Source: Agarophyton chilense
Taxonomy: Eukaryota > Rhodophyta > Florideophyceae > Gracilariales > Gracilariaceae
DNA: 64,000 nt
Reading direction: 5' to 3'
Assembly: GCA_030374765.1 (NCBI GenBank)
Contig: JARGXX010000022.1
Coordinates: forward strand, 310,001 to 374,000
Shown here: piece by piece, positions 52,483 to 63,439 of the stretch
How the letters are laid out: every line of letters begins with the position of its first letter
How positions within the stretch are numbered: the first letter of the stretch is position 1
Notes under the pieces: generated by a model
What the model was told of the DNA's origin: nothing
Database searches by the model: none
What the model saw: the letters and a program-made list of their open reading frames with translations, nothing else
Translations under genes and position numbers: made by a program

Positions 52483-52644
52483 TTGGGTAGCACGTAAAGA
52501 GGGTTTCATGAGGCTACCTAAGTCCTTGAACTTTGAATATGTGCACAAGTGTATCTCTGTTTCGACATAGGAGAAGTGGTATTTTCCCCATTTAGTATGT
52601 TCATGACTCCTGGATTATCGAGTTTTTGGTTGCTGCTTACTATG

Positions 52645-55428
52645 TTACCCTCTTTCTTTTCTGCGGCCTTCCTTGTCTTCTATTCGAGACGGTATGGGTA
52701 ACTGATTCACATGTCTGGCCGTCAGATCCTGAACTTCTTCTAGGAGTTGTTGATTCCCTAATCGGGAGGCAATATCCGCGGCGTCTCTGCCCTGGCCACA
52801 TCGGGCAAGAGCTTTGGCACGATCTCTCAAGTCCACAATCCGTAGTGCATACTTCACAGCTTGTTCTTCCTTTCCGTGCTTCAAGCAAATATCTACGAAG
52901 GCCGAAAACCCAATGGGTGGTCCCTTGCTGTGCCCTGCTGCGTTCGATAATGCTTCTATTCCCTTAAAATCCCCAACGTCAGCCATAGAATTCAAGCAAA
53001 TCCAATAGAACCGTCTTTCAGGCACCACCAGCTCCCGACGTAAGCGTGCGAGCATGTCATCCTTCTTTCCGGGGTCTTTTATATTGTGAATTGCCCGAGC
53101 AAGAAGTTCGCCATCCTTGGCATACCGCAGAGATCCAGGTTCTAGCTTAGCCCTCTTCTCCAACTCGATGGCATTCGAAGCAACGGCTGCCGCATGTTGC
53201 GCAGCCTGCACCTCGAAGCGACAGGCTCGCCGGTACCGTCCTTTCCCAATGGTCTTCGCCGCCTTCTCTAGATCGCTCATTCGTTTCCGCGGATCGGGAT
53301 TCAGGTTTGCTATTTGAATGTCAACCATTGCAGCCTCTCTCCAGCGACCAACTTCCGAATACAAAATTTTCAGTCCTGTTGAGCTTCCGATTTGTTTGAG
53401 ATGGGTAGCAAGAAAATCTGTTGCCCTGGTACAGATACTCGGCGGTAGGCTGCGAAGAATTCGTGCCGTTTCCTTCACATTCTTTGCTTCCAAAATATAT
53501 CCAAGCACGTCTAGAACTAGCTCTGGATCACCAGACGCAACAGCTGATGTAACAGCCAGTTTTTCCCTTCCCATCTTCAAAAACATGTCAACTTTTGGCG
53601 CTGGTCGTGTCTCTTGACGTAAGAGAAGCTCAGCACACTTTGGCCTATTCGCTGCAAACGCTGCCTCAGCCGCCAGTACATAAGGCAATGCTTTGCTCCT
53701 TCTGCTTCCATGGCGATCAAGAATGGTAAACGAAGTACTAACCGCTTCGAACTTTTCTTCGATAACAAATTTGATATGCTCATCAGGTTCATTAGTGCTG
53801 TTGCGGATTACATCTTTGGACCATTCAGCGAGCACATCGTACGGAGAAATGCCACCGAACGAAGCGAGTCGAAGTGCAATTGTATGTTTCCCATATCTTG
53901 ATAGACGAGCAACTAGTCCAGGCAGCCCCAGGGAGTCAAACTGCAATTTTGTCAACGGAACACCTGCAAGGAGAGATGCAGAAGCATTGAGTACCCGAAG
54001 GATCGCTATAGCTGTGGGTATCATATCAACATCACATCGCATACGTGCATCTCTTCTCTTCCTCATAACGGGTAGTTCTGAATTTGTGCTCATGGCTCCA
54101 TCTTTGTCGTCAGCAAATACTGTCTCGTATCGCTGCCCATACGCAGCGGCTCTAAGAAGCTGTTTCTGGACTGTGGTGTCTAATTCGAGATAGGCCGCAT
54201 TGACACAGCTTCGCGCAGCCTCAAGAAGAGTTCCTGCTTCACGAAGTTCCCTCAGCAGTCTGTATCTAGTGAGCGCTTCTGTGGAGATTGACTCGATCTC
54301 GTTAATAACTCCAGAGCTCTTAAAGAGCTTGTAACTTGGGGCCTGTATCTGACAGAATATAGCCGTGATTAGCTCCGGAACCATTTGCAAAAACTCAATG
54401 CGTTCGCAAGATATAAGCCGAAGTCCGTCTTCCTCATTGTTGAGAATCACGCCAGTCTTGATTGCAGACTCTTCAAGCTGTAGCACTGCAAGTCCTCGCT
54501 GAGGTCCAACGAGCACCAAGTGCTCTTTGTAAAGTACGGCAATCGCATCGCTTCCCACCCAAGACAAAGCATCCGGGTACTTCGCGTCGAACAGTTCTTC
54601 AGACACTGCATTCTCTACGCCAAGAATGGACAACTCAACCACGAGGTTCAAACGAATAATCTCGGCCTGTCGAACGATATCCCAGACAAATAAGCTTCCT
54701 GTTGAGTTTTCTATTGCCACGATATATTTACCGTTTGAGGATAGGGCAATATGGGATACGTTTCTCGTGGTTATTATAGGTTGCACTCCTGAGGAATTAG
54801 TTATGACGACAGATCTACTTTCGGTTATCAAGATACATTCAATGACTTCATGACTCGATTGCTCCGGAGCGATTGCCGAAATACATGCATTCAGCATGTC
54901 TCCGGTAACCCTCTCAGGTGGGCGAACATTGTAGAAGTCGTTCAAGACTTTTTCGAAGGCGTCGACACGATAAACAGACCCCGAATCAGTGCGGATGATA
55001 ACGTCGGCAGTGTGTAGGACAGTAGCATCGTAAACGCTATCACGCTCAAAAACCCGTACGCTTCTAACGCGAGCTAGGTCACCCCCACCAGGGAGACGAA
55101 TTAAAAAGCCGTCATTGTAAACAATTGTGAGTAGATCATTCACACTCCACCCCAATGCGACCGCTCGGAAAGGAGGGTCGGATAGCTTCACACGTTCTCG
55201 TAGACGCTCAATGTGGTGAAGTATTTCACCGGAAAGGGTATGAATGGTAAGAGAATGAGTTATGCCCCACCCGGAATCAGGAATCAGGGCTACGGGACCT
55301 GCATTAGGAGCGGCGGCAGACAAGCAACTTGCCAATTCGCTCGAGTTGATGGATGGTCCTGATGAATATTGTAATTGACGGCGATAGAAACGGTTTTCAA
55401 GAGAAATCCAGTTGCTGGGACTCGCCAT
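52645..55428 (-). CDS. VPS16: HOPS/CORVET core subunit VPS16
   Basis: 927 residues, single exon, start at ATG 55428 ('MASPSNWISLENRFYRR'). The N-terminal half is the Vps16 beta-propeller ('ALGWSVNDLLTIVYNDG'), the C-terminal part the Vps16_C alpha-solenoid (about 580-900: 'AAEAAFAANRPKCAELLL', 'LNSMADVGDFKGIEALS', 'VDICLKHGKEEQAVKYALRI'). The length is close to other VPS16 proteins (about 830-850) with some longer loops. It binds VPS33 and builds HOPS and CORVET on late and early endosomes. Confidence 0.92.
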   Translation of the reverse strand: MASPSNWISLENRFYRRQLQYSSGPSINSSELASCLSAAAPNAGPVALIPDSGWGITHSLTIHTLSGEILHHIERLRERVKLSDPPFRAVALGWSVNDLLTIVYNDGFLIRLPGGGDLARVRSVRVFERDSVYDATVLHTADVIIRTDSGSVYRVDAFEKVLNDFYNVRPPERVTGDMLNACISAIAPEQSSHEVIECILITESRSVVITNSSGVQPIITTRNVSHIALSSNGKYIVAIENSTGSLFVWDIVRQAEIIRLNLVVELSILGVENAVSEELFDAKYPDALSWVGSDAIAVLYKEHLVLVGPQRGLAVLQLEESAIKTGVILNNEEDGLRLISCERIEFLQMVPELITAIFCQIQAPSYKLFKSSGVINEIESISTEALTRYRLLRELREAGTLLEAARSCVNAAYLELDTTVQKQLLRAAAYGQRYETVFADDKDGAMSTNSELPVMRKRRDARMRCDVDMIPTAIAILRVLNASASLLAGVPLTKLQFDSLGLPGLVARLSRYGKHTIALRLASFGGISPYDVLAEWSKDVIRNSTNEPDEHIKFVIEEKFEAVSTSFTILDRHGSRRSKALPYVLAAEAAFAANRPKCAELLLRQETRPAPKVDMFLKMGREKLAVTSAVASGDPELVLDVLGYILEAKNVKETARILRSLPPSICTRATDFLATHLKQIGSSTGLKILYSEVGRWREAAMVDIQIANLNPDPRKRMSDLEKAAKTIGKGRYRRACRFEVQAAQHAAAVASNAIELEKRAKLEPGSLRYAKDGELLARAIHNIKDPGKKDDMLARLRRELVVPERRFYWICLNSMADVGDFKGIEALSNAAGHSKGPPIGFSAFVDICLKHGKEEQAVKYALRIVDLRDRAKALARCGQGRDAADIASRLGNQQLLEEVQDLTARHVNQLPIPSRIEDKEGRRKERG

Positions 55429-56417
55429 GGTTTGTTCCTGCCATAAACGTTCCCAGGAAACAGTCCGAGATGAATGCACGAATGAGCGAAAAATCAAGGC
55501 AATGAAAGTACTGCGCGAGCTATACAAGGCGCTGCACGGCTTTTTTGGTTCCTGGGGCTTTTTATCAGAATTGGATGTGAGGAATCACCTGGGCCCTGCG
55601 GCAAGAGTCATGAAGGGGGGAAAGCGTCACAATGACTGCTCACGATGGCAGTATGTAGTTGATGCCCGCATGCCTTAGCCCTCGCAGATGGGCCATGAGG
55701 AGCGCTGAAGCCCGCTAGAGACGAAGTACTATGCAACACACTTTTGCGCAGAACAGCAATGCGGCGATTTCCGTTTACTCAATTTCGTTGTCATGGTAAG
55801 TTATCTGCAGTGCTGTGGTCATCAAAGAATGCAGAAGTGTAAACCTCCAGCTGAGACTTCTTACTATATTGTTGTGAGACGTGTGAAAATGTTTTATTAC
55901 CGAGCGAATGCGTAGGTAATTTTGTTTCCGAGTGAAACAATCCAAGACGCCTCTACATGGTCGGTTTGAATCTTATCTCCACCTCCTCGCGGTGCCGGCC
56001 GGGCAGTATTAACTGGCTAACGGAGAAATTCAAGGAGTGATCCTTGGTGGGTGTGAAATCAGATGCTATTAAGAAGTTGTTTTCAATCACGATTTCTGAC
56101 GCTAGTAAGCGAAAGAATTCAAATTTTGCGGTTCTGGTCAGGATTTTGGAAACATCTGAATATTCTGGCTGGGCTGCGGAGAAGAATTTTATTCTCTCTG
56201 TGTGGGTGAGTCCTGAGAGAAGTAAAAGAAGTCGTTGGTGCTGTTTGTTGGTGTTTTGCTGTTTGTGTGTGTTGTTGCGGATTGATTGGAGAACTCTCTC
56301 AGGATTGTTTTTCTCCTTCAATCCATATAGATACTACACGTGGACAAATGGACACGACGGACAGCTGTGAGAAAAGACTTGGTGATTTTGGCAATCACAA
56401 GGTCCGACCATGTACAA
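55429..56417. other. Spacer before the DIRS-like element
   Basis: About 1 kb. No gene seen. It contains VPS16's presumed promoter side and the boundary of the mobile element, which I could not place. Confidence 0.4.
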
Positions 56418-56433
56418 CTAGGGTAATCCCTAG
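56418..56433. repeat. Inverted repeat CTAGGG-TAAT-CCCTAG
   Basis: Perfect six-base arms with a four-base loop, about 105 bases upstream of the DIRS-like gag ATG; possibly part of the element's left terminal structure. Confidence 0.6.
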
Positions 56434-56537
56434 GGGTCTGGCGGATACGAGGCCTAGACCTAGTTCCACTAGTATGGGGGTCAGGTGACGGCTGGACCTT
56501 TTAAGGTCACGCGCTCAGTCGGGAGCAGCCCTCCTTA

Positions 56538-57716
56538 ATGCGCAAGCCTCTGCTATGGGTTAAAGTAGCCTGCTGGTTGGCTTGGTTCAGCCTTCCAGAG
56601 CAGTATAGACCTGCTACAATCAAAGATAAAACTTTGTGCTCTGTCCTGGCGAAATCCATCAAGGGCAAGGGCGGCGGTGCCCTGAAATTGTTCAGGGAGA
56701 GATTCGGGGCGAATGCGTCCGAATATTTGGGAGAGAGACCGACTAGTAGGCGTGCCCTGCTTGAGGCTCTCAGAAAGGAATTGACGGGGATCCCAAAAGA
56801 GGGAGATTTCAATGATCTCTTATGGAGAATCCAAGACGGGACATACCCAATGAGTGTTGCCGGCAAAGACGACGGAAATAGACAGGCTTCTGGTGGATCG
56901 AGCTGGTCAAAGAGGCAAAAAGACACTGACGAGGAAGATAAGAGTGGCGACGAGTACTCTGATAGCTCTGAGGCTGAGGAGGCTCCGAAGACGCTCAAGG
57001 AAACTGAATCGCTTGGTGCTATATTGTCGGCCATTTCTGCTATGCAGAAAGGGCAGGCCAAGATGCTCGAAAAGCAAGGAGCGCTGGAAGGGGAAATCAA
57101 GCGGTTGAAGGGAAAGCGGCGTTCTGGCGGCCGTGATCTAGCGAAGGATGTGGATAGAGCTTTAGCTGAGGGAGGGTTTGACGGCCCGGATCTCGGTGAG
57201 AGCTCTTCTGATTCAGAGCCGGAGGCCGATACAGATGTGGCTACAAGCAAGAATAGGAAGAGCAACAAAAAGTTCTTCGAGAAGTTTGCAGCTCGCCCCT
57301 TCCTGGAACAGTCTTTGCATGTAGATCTCTTGTTGGGGGAAAATATGCTCCGCAAAGCACTCACGAATTATCCGACGGTGTCGGCGTGGGTAAAGGCTCG
57401 GCGTTTGACAAATCTCCGAAGCAAGCGAGAGGCAGCAAGCCTTGCTAAAATAGTAGACTGTATCATTGGATCGTTTGGGATCATGAGAGCCCGGCGTGAA
57501 TTGGCAGTTGAAGTCGCTCTACGGCGCTTGGCAGCCGTCATCATGGCGGAGAACTCAGGCAACTGGGATGCTGCTCGCGAGCTAGAGGAGGATGACAACG
57601 AGTTAGTCACGGAGAAATATCGACGAAGGCTGCATAAATCTGCAAAATTACGTCGGGAACTCGCGGGACGCTCCCGAAAAGATAAGTCTGCCCCGGGTGG
57701 CGGGGAGATGAATTAG
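56538..57716 (+). mobile_element. DIRS-like element, first frame (gag-like)
   Basis: 392 residues from ATG 56538. It has an acidic, Ser-rich centre ('SGDEYSDSSEAEEAP'), a short coiled coil ('MLEKQGALEGEIKRLKGK') and a helical C-terminal half that may be the capsid-like part. No zinc knuckle is seen. Position directly before the reverse transcriptase frame, on the same strand and 48 bases away, supports a gag role. Frame is intact. Confidence 0.7.
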
Positions 57717-57764
57717 GGAGTTCATTTAATAAAACAACAACAACAGCTCGGGGGATTTGGAGTA

Positions 57765-59538
57765 ATGGACATGCGGGACTTGCTTCCCCTACAGTGGGCG
57801 ATCCTAGGTGGATCTGGGCATGTGCAAAAACAAGCTAGTATGAGTAGTCGACTAAGGCAGCGTTACGCACAATGGCGCATGCTGGACACGGTTACTCGAA
57901 GACTTTTGGCAGGGCTGAATGTCCTATATGCCGGGCATGTCTTCTCTCTAGAACTTCAAGGTGAGGAGAGAAACGCGGTTCAACGGGTAGCGACCACCTT
58001 CTTGCGAGACATCGGGGAGGCAGCATGCCGCCAAAAATATTTCGATGCGGCGGCTGCCGTCGTTGAGGATGAAGGCATATTTTATTATGGTGAAAAGCAC
58101 TCCTGGGAGCTTATCAACCCTGATCTGGTGTCACTGCCAGTCGAAGGATTGGCGGCGTCTGCGGACGTCTTGACATTACTGCCAGAAGAAATTCGGGTCG
58201 CTTATGAGTCGCAAGACTCACAGGTGAAACCGAAACGGGAAAGGGAGGCCCTCCAGAAGCCCTTCTGTGGGGTCAAAGGAGGAGCATACAAAAGGCTTAT
58301 TGAAAAGCTGGAGGGAGTGGGAATAATATCGTTGCAAAGGGAACAAGCAGAAGTAACGAATGGAGTTTTTGTGGTCCCAAAGAAAGAAAAGGGCATTCAA
58401 CGCCTAATTATCGATGCGAGAAATGCTAATAACGCATTTTTCGCAGCCCCAGATACACAGTTGCACAACCCAGCAGACCTTGCTAGACTTTATCTGCCTT
58501 CGGGCACTAAGCTCTATGTAGGGAAAACTGATATGGACAACCAGTATCACAGAATGAAGATGCCTGAGTGGTCACGGACGTTATTTGGTCTGCCCAGTAT
58601 CAGCTCTGGAGACTCGCAGTTATTTCCTGTTGTCTGCTCGATGCCGATGGGATGGTCTCACTCCGTCTACATAGCTCAGAACGTGCACAGGTTTCTGCTT
58701 GAGAGAGCCGGGTTGAGACAAGAGGACTGGATACCGGATGTGATCGAGGTCTCGGCTTTCCGTTATGGGGCGTACATCGATGATTATTTTTCTTTGGGTA
58801 CCAGTTTGGAGAAAAGCGTACAGAATCTGAGAGTGGTTGTCGAAGAGTCCAGGAAGAGTAATCTGCCCTCCAAACCACAAAAAATATCGTGGCCAGGAGA
58901 GAGTGAGTTTACGGAAGTCCTAGGCATTGAAGTACACCTCAATGGCCTGCTGATTCCCGACGCAATAGAGTTGCGTAAACTAATAGGGTTAACGAAAGCG
59001 GTCATAGGTAGGAGGGGGATGGAATGTGAAAATGTTACAGCGTCTGTTAGGCAAGTGGGCGTGGTTTTTGTTGCTCCAACGTCCCCTGTTCTCAGTTTTA
59101 GCCGCGGTATACAAGTTGTGCGTTGATGCCAGTTGCTGGGGAGGAGGCGTCGTTTACACGGCGACAGAAGACCCTCTCTGGCTGCTGAAAGCGTCCGCGG
59201 ATGATAAAGTACAATGGATTAACGTACAACCATGGAAGCTAGCTATTAGACACAAATGGCATAAAAAATCACCCATCCATATCCTCGAGGGGGAAGCGTG
59301 CATTTTAAAGCTTCGATGGGCACTTCGACTACGAAAACATTTTGGCAAGCGTCTGATAATCTTCATTGACAACCAGGCTCTTATTGGAGCCTTGAAGAAA
59401 GGACGCAGCAGTGTGTGCAGTTTTAACCGGATTTGTCGTAGAGTCGCGGCTTTGCTCTTGGCTGGCAACATGAGACTGGAAGCATTTTACGTGCCGTCAG
59501 TAAATAATCCTGCTGATGAATTCTCCAGGCCTGTTTGA
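57765..59538 (+). mobile_element. DIRS-like reverse transcriptase and RNase H, frameshifted
   Basis: Frame 57765-59126 holds a DIRS/Ngaro-type reverse transcriptase: 'GVFVVPKKEKGIQRLIIDAR', 'MDNQYHRMKMPEWSRTLFGLP', 'CSMPMGWSHSVYIAQ' and the catalytic 'YGAYIDDYFSLG' (YxDD). The RNase H ('LCVDASCWGGGV', later 'FIDNQALIGALKKG' and 'NPADEFSRP') continues in another frame from about 59026 to 59538, so one frameshift near 59030 separates them. The match of the two ends ('LQRLLGKWAWFLLLQRP' in the second frame) shows that they once formed one protein. Confidence 0.85.
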
Positions 59539-59540
59539 GC

Positions 59541-60290
59541 TAGCCAACAAAAGGGTAAAGCCAAGCACTCTCCAAAATTACCGTAAAAACTTGTAACGCT
59601 TTGTCGAATGGTTGAAAACACTGGATGATTCTGAAAGAAGGTACTCTACGGCACAGGAAGTGGACAGGTTGTTCACGAGGTATTGTGTGGAGCGGCACAG
59701 GGCAAACCCAAACTTGCAGTGGAGCCAAGCGGCCCAAGCCAAAGCAGGTTTAGAATTTTTCTACCCGAACCTAGTCGGGAAACTACCCTTGTCGGGACTA
59801 AGCATCCAAGGGTGGGTAAAAGCTAGGCCGGTACAGCATCATGGGGTTTGCCCTGAACCGGTTGCTTATGCAATAGCACTCGACCTGGTTCGGCATGGAC
59901 AACCGGACATAGGCGTAGGAGTACTACTGCTTTTCGATGGATATCTACGTCTGGGGGATCTTTTGGGACTAGGAATTGACGATATTGTGATACTGGATCT
60001 ATCAAGAAAAAGGCCACACTATGGAAGCATGAACATTTCTATTTCAAAGCGCGACCGAAACGAGGCAGTAACAATACGCCCATATTTTATGGCGTGTTTA
60101 ATACTTTTAGGAACCGCGAGATCTTTCGACGATGTTGATGGTGGATCGCTAATGTCGAAAGACTGACTGCGATACTACTTTCGTCACTTTTTCCAGGCGA
60201 TTATTCCGTTATACGAAGAGAGCTTCTTTAATCTTCTTCCAAACAAGGAAAAACTACTGTAGGAAAATGCCCCCAAGGGGGAAAACCTAC
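59541..60290 (+). pseudogene. DIRS-like tyrosine recombinase, truncated
   Basis: Follows RNase H directly. An SAM-like N-terminal part ('PSTLQNYRKNL', then a TAA at 59594-59596), then the catalytic half with the first catalytic Arg in 'LLFDGYLRLGDLLGL' (about 59930-59975). A TGA at 60164-60166 interrupts it, and further short open stretches run to about 60260. The H-x-x-R box and the active-site Tyr are not found; the frame runs into the shared non-coding module at 60300 (copy B), which may have replaced the gene's end. Use of a tyrosine recombinase instead of an integrase is what defines DIRS-like elements. Confidence 0.75.
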
Positions 60291-60299
60291 GAAGACGTC

Positions 60300-61010
60300 C
60301 GGATCTTCCTCTCACGAGGAAACCGGCGCGGTAGAGCCCTCCCAGGGATCGGCGCGCAATGCCGGGTGTAAGCCGGAGCCAAACCGTCGCGAAGGGCGCA
60401 GGGAGGCTGAAAGAAGCCGAGAATATCCGCCGAAGCGGTGCTTGCGTATCCTCTGAGGAGGCAAAACCCACGATAGTGGCGAGCACGACAGGTGTCAGTG
60501 CGAGCCGCAAGAGCGGGAATTGCCCAATGAAGGGGAGGAAAAGGGAAGGAAAATGGGAACGGAGGCAAGAGGGCGAGGTTGACCACGAGTCGCAAGAGGG
60601 GACTCGGGAATAGCCGGCACTGCCGGGTGTAGCAAACCGTATACACGGGCGGAACCACGAAAGTGAGAATAGATACCCAACACACGAAGGCTGCTTGAAC
60701 GTCCAAGGGGGTTGGGAAGCCGTGCACCACGGGAAATCCCTCCGTAAGGAGTTGTATATCCGCGCAGGCGGTTCGACCCAGAGCCAAGATCTGGAAGACC
60801 AAGATCACCCTTGTTGGGGAGACTTTACTGGACCGGCGGCCGCGAGGCCGGCGGCCTAAGTACTGTAGTCACCGTAGAATAGAATAAATAGTCTATCCTA
60901 AATAGCTAAATGTCCGTCTAACAAAGGGGCCAATCTGGCCGCCACGTGTCGCGCGGGCGCAGCGGTCACGTGTATGGCACCCGGTCCCGGCGGTGCATCA
61001 CCGGCGTTCT
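60300..61010. repeat. Shared non-coding module, copy B
   Basis: Colinear with 6490-7250 (copy A). Blocks: GGATCTTCCTCTC (60301), CGGGTGTAAG (60363), ATACACGGGCGGAACCACGA (60641-60660), CAGAGCCAAGA (60779), TTTACTGG (60824), a GGCCGCGAGGCCGGCGGCC palindromic patch (about 60838-60856), an AT-rich patch with TAAATAGC, then two CACGTG boxes (60943, 60967). No protein is evident. It lies between the broken recombinase and the Harbinger remnant. Confidence 0.6.
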
Positions 61011-61039
61011 GGGTGTCGCCGTGAAAACGGATTACTCCT

Positions 61040-61981
61040 ACTCATAACGAGATTGCACGCCGGAGGTTCCGGAAAAAACTTAAGTCCCCAAAAACCTTCC
61101 TGGAGGACGTTGCTCTTCAACTACTTCAAATTGCGGAAAGGTACGGGGAGTATGGATTCAAGGGCTTTATTGGTTGTGTGGACGGAAGCAAAATCCAATG
61201 GAAGAACTCCCCGAGTGCTCTTAAAGGACAGTATCACAATACGAAGGAAGGAGAGCTCGCAACGATAGTTATGGAGGCATGGTGCGATCACGATTTGTAT
61301 GTGTGGCACTGGTTTGCTGGAAGGTGTAAAACAAACAACGACAAAACACTTCTGGAACAATCGCCTTTGTTTTTTTACATTCTCAATGGTAAAAATGATA
61401 TTAATCTTTCTACGAACTATAGAATCATCGTCAAGGGAAGGAAAGATATCTTCTACACTTTTTAGTGGATGGTATCTACCCGCGATGGACAATATTCGCC
61501 AGACCTATTCATGAGCCGGCCAATGATAGATAAACATACTCTTCAAAGACTCAAGAGCGGCTGAGAAGGACATAGAACGAGCGTTTGGTGTAATACAGGC
61601 TCGTTTCCACGTACTGAGGAAAGAATTCTACCTCTGGAAAAAAGGGAGGTTCTTGCTGTAAGCGAGACTTTCGTGATACTTCACAATATGCTGGTTAGAA
61701 TGAACCAGGAAGGATCTTTTGAAGAGGATGCCAGTGAAGATGGACCTTCCGTGAATCTTGTTACAGAATTGTATGACTTGGAATGTGCGAGAGCAGAAAA
61801 ACGTTGCAGTCAAAGGGAAGAACAGAGGCGAGCTACAGAGCTAGAGGTGGATGAAAACGGAGAGATAGATATCGATATAATTCGTTTACGAGAATGCTAT
61901 ATGACGTCTGCGGTTGGATTTCTAGGTCTACGAAGAGATTTAATACAAGCTATGGAAGAGAGAAGAAGAAGGTTATCTTAG
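61040..61981 (+). pseudogene. PIF/Harbinger-like transposase remnant
   Basis: 61121-61465 reads 'GFKGFIGCVDGSKIQWKN' and 'GELATIVMEAWCDHDLYVWHW', then 'LEQSPLFFY', the conserved start of the plant-type (PF04827) DDE transposase; the first Asp is in 'CVDGSK'. The C-terminal part (61673-61981, 'FVILHNMLVRMN') lies in another frame, with several stops between (61510-61640). Terminal repeats were not found. PIF/Harbinger transposons move by cut and paste; this copy is dead. Confidence 0.78.
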
Positions 61982-62255
61982 TGCAGCACTCCAATGCAGT
62001 ACAGACAGCGCCAGGTTTGGGGGTGAAGCCACATGGCACGGATTCATTAGTTCCTTCAGCGGTACGTATAAAGCGCGTGTGGTGTTGTTTGGTTTGCAGC
62101 GAGCAAGCTTGGCGGCGGCAAACGACAAATCTCAGGTGTGTGAGGAAAGGAGCCGATATTTGTAGTGCCGTCACCACCCAGAACAGTGAACTGTTGTGGC
62201 CGACGTTCCTTACAATCAGGTACACGAGTGAAGAGATATTCTTCCACCGTAGCAT

Positions 62256-63235
62256 TCACGGCTTCTTGGACTCCGCAATGCTCAACAGGGACTGAGTATC
62301 TGCGTTCGATGCAACAGTATAGAACGTCTTCAATTCTTGCAAGACAAAACTGAGCTTGGGGCAAACTTCTTCCAGTAGGTTAGCCTCAGCGTCCACGTGG
62401 ATGTGTACGTATCGCAACGAGCAACTGGGTTGCACTTTGACCTTGACGTTTTTGCCAACGACAAATATCATTACAGAAAGCAGTGCCGGTGCAGAGACTT
62501 CATCGGACCACATGGAGCAACCATAGATAACAACAACCCCAAGGCGTAAATTAGAAGGTAAGCCGCATTTTTTAAGATTCCCAATGTTGGCACCTCGAGT
62601 AAAGTCGAGAGAAATGGCAGAAAGACCCGGTAGCTTACTTATCCAAGAGAACACATCGACATGATCATCATCGAAGAAAGTGATGAAGTTGAGTGGGACG
62701 TTAGATGCGGCCAGATCTTGGAAGGCCGTTTGAACCAGCGAGTGTAAGAACTGTGCTGTCGTAACAGCAAGTGGCGGCTTGTGAAGATGCACTTCTGGAA
62801 CATTGCGAGACTTGAGAAAATCCAAAAGGTTCTTGTAAAGCTTAAGCAGTTTTTCCAACTTCTGAAACGCTTCAATGGCGGTGAGACCAGCGTTATGCAC
62901 ATAGGTGACGTGCCCAGACACAGCAGGTGCGACATGGTCCACATCAATCTCCTTCTGTGCAATATCGACCTGACGAAGGAAATTGTCAAAGTGAGAAGAC
63001 GGAGTGATAGCTGCATTCAGCTCCAGCATAAGATAATGATAGTTCGTACCAATTTTTTGGACATATCCAACGCAGGGGCATCATCAACACCACGAGCCAT
63101 GGAGAAGTCGGTGGGCGAGCCCTTTGGCACTTGCTGGAAACGAGACGGAATGCAGCCAAGATGAACTGTCCAATCAAGCACATGGTCATACAAGGTGTGT
63201 TCTCCCCCAGAAACGGCCTTTACGCCAGAGAGGGC
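62256..63235 (-). pseudogene. Frameshifted fragment of cobalamin-independent methionine synthase (MetE)
   Basis: The N-terminal barrel of MetE reads from 'GEHTLYDHVLDWTVHLG' (about 63210) through 'DFSMARGVDDAPALDMSK' (about 63105-63060), then shifts frame at an A6 run (T6 on +, 63053-63058) and continues as 'TNYHYL' into a 257-codon open frame (63029-62256) with 'GHVTYVHN', 'LHKPPLAV', 'LDFTRG' and 'CSLRYVHIHVD'. The zinc-binding C-terminal barrel, which does the catalysis, is absent, as is the start. MetE makes methionine from homocysteine and methyl-tetrahydrofolate. The homopolymer frameshift could be a sequencing error, but the missing half cannot. It sits among mobile elements. Confidence 0.7.
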
Positions 63236-63439
63236 TGCGTCTAAAACACATCGTTGAGAATCATTCTATGATAGAATCGGAAATGGCGGAAAGAGAGGCC
63301 TCCGTAATGATGTCGGTCCATTAGTTCTTCAAGCCTTCTTGGTCTCTCGGTTACACCCAATCTGCTGGTAGCCGAGCGTGTCCTTAGAGCACCGGGTTCT
63401 TTACTTCATGTTGTGCGAAAAAGAGCTTGATGAAGATGC

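Noticed and set aside
53693-54193. 166-codon plus-strand frame
   Set aside because: Antisense to VPS16.
60766-60785. tRNA-like GGTTCGACC sequence
   Set aside because: No flanking stems or acceptor pairing; it lies inside module copy B.
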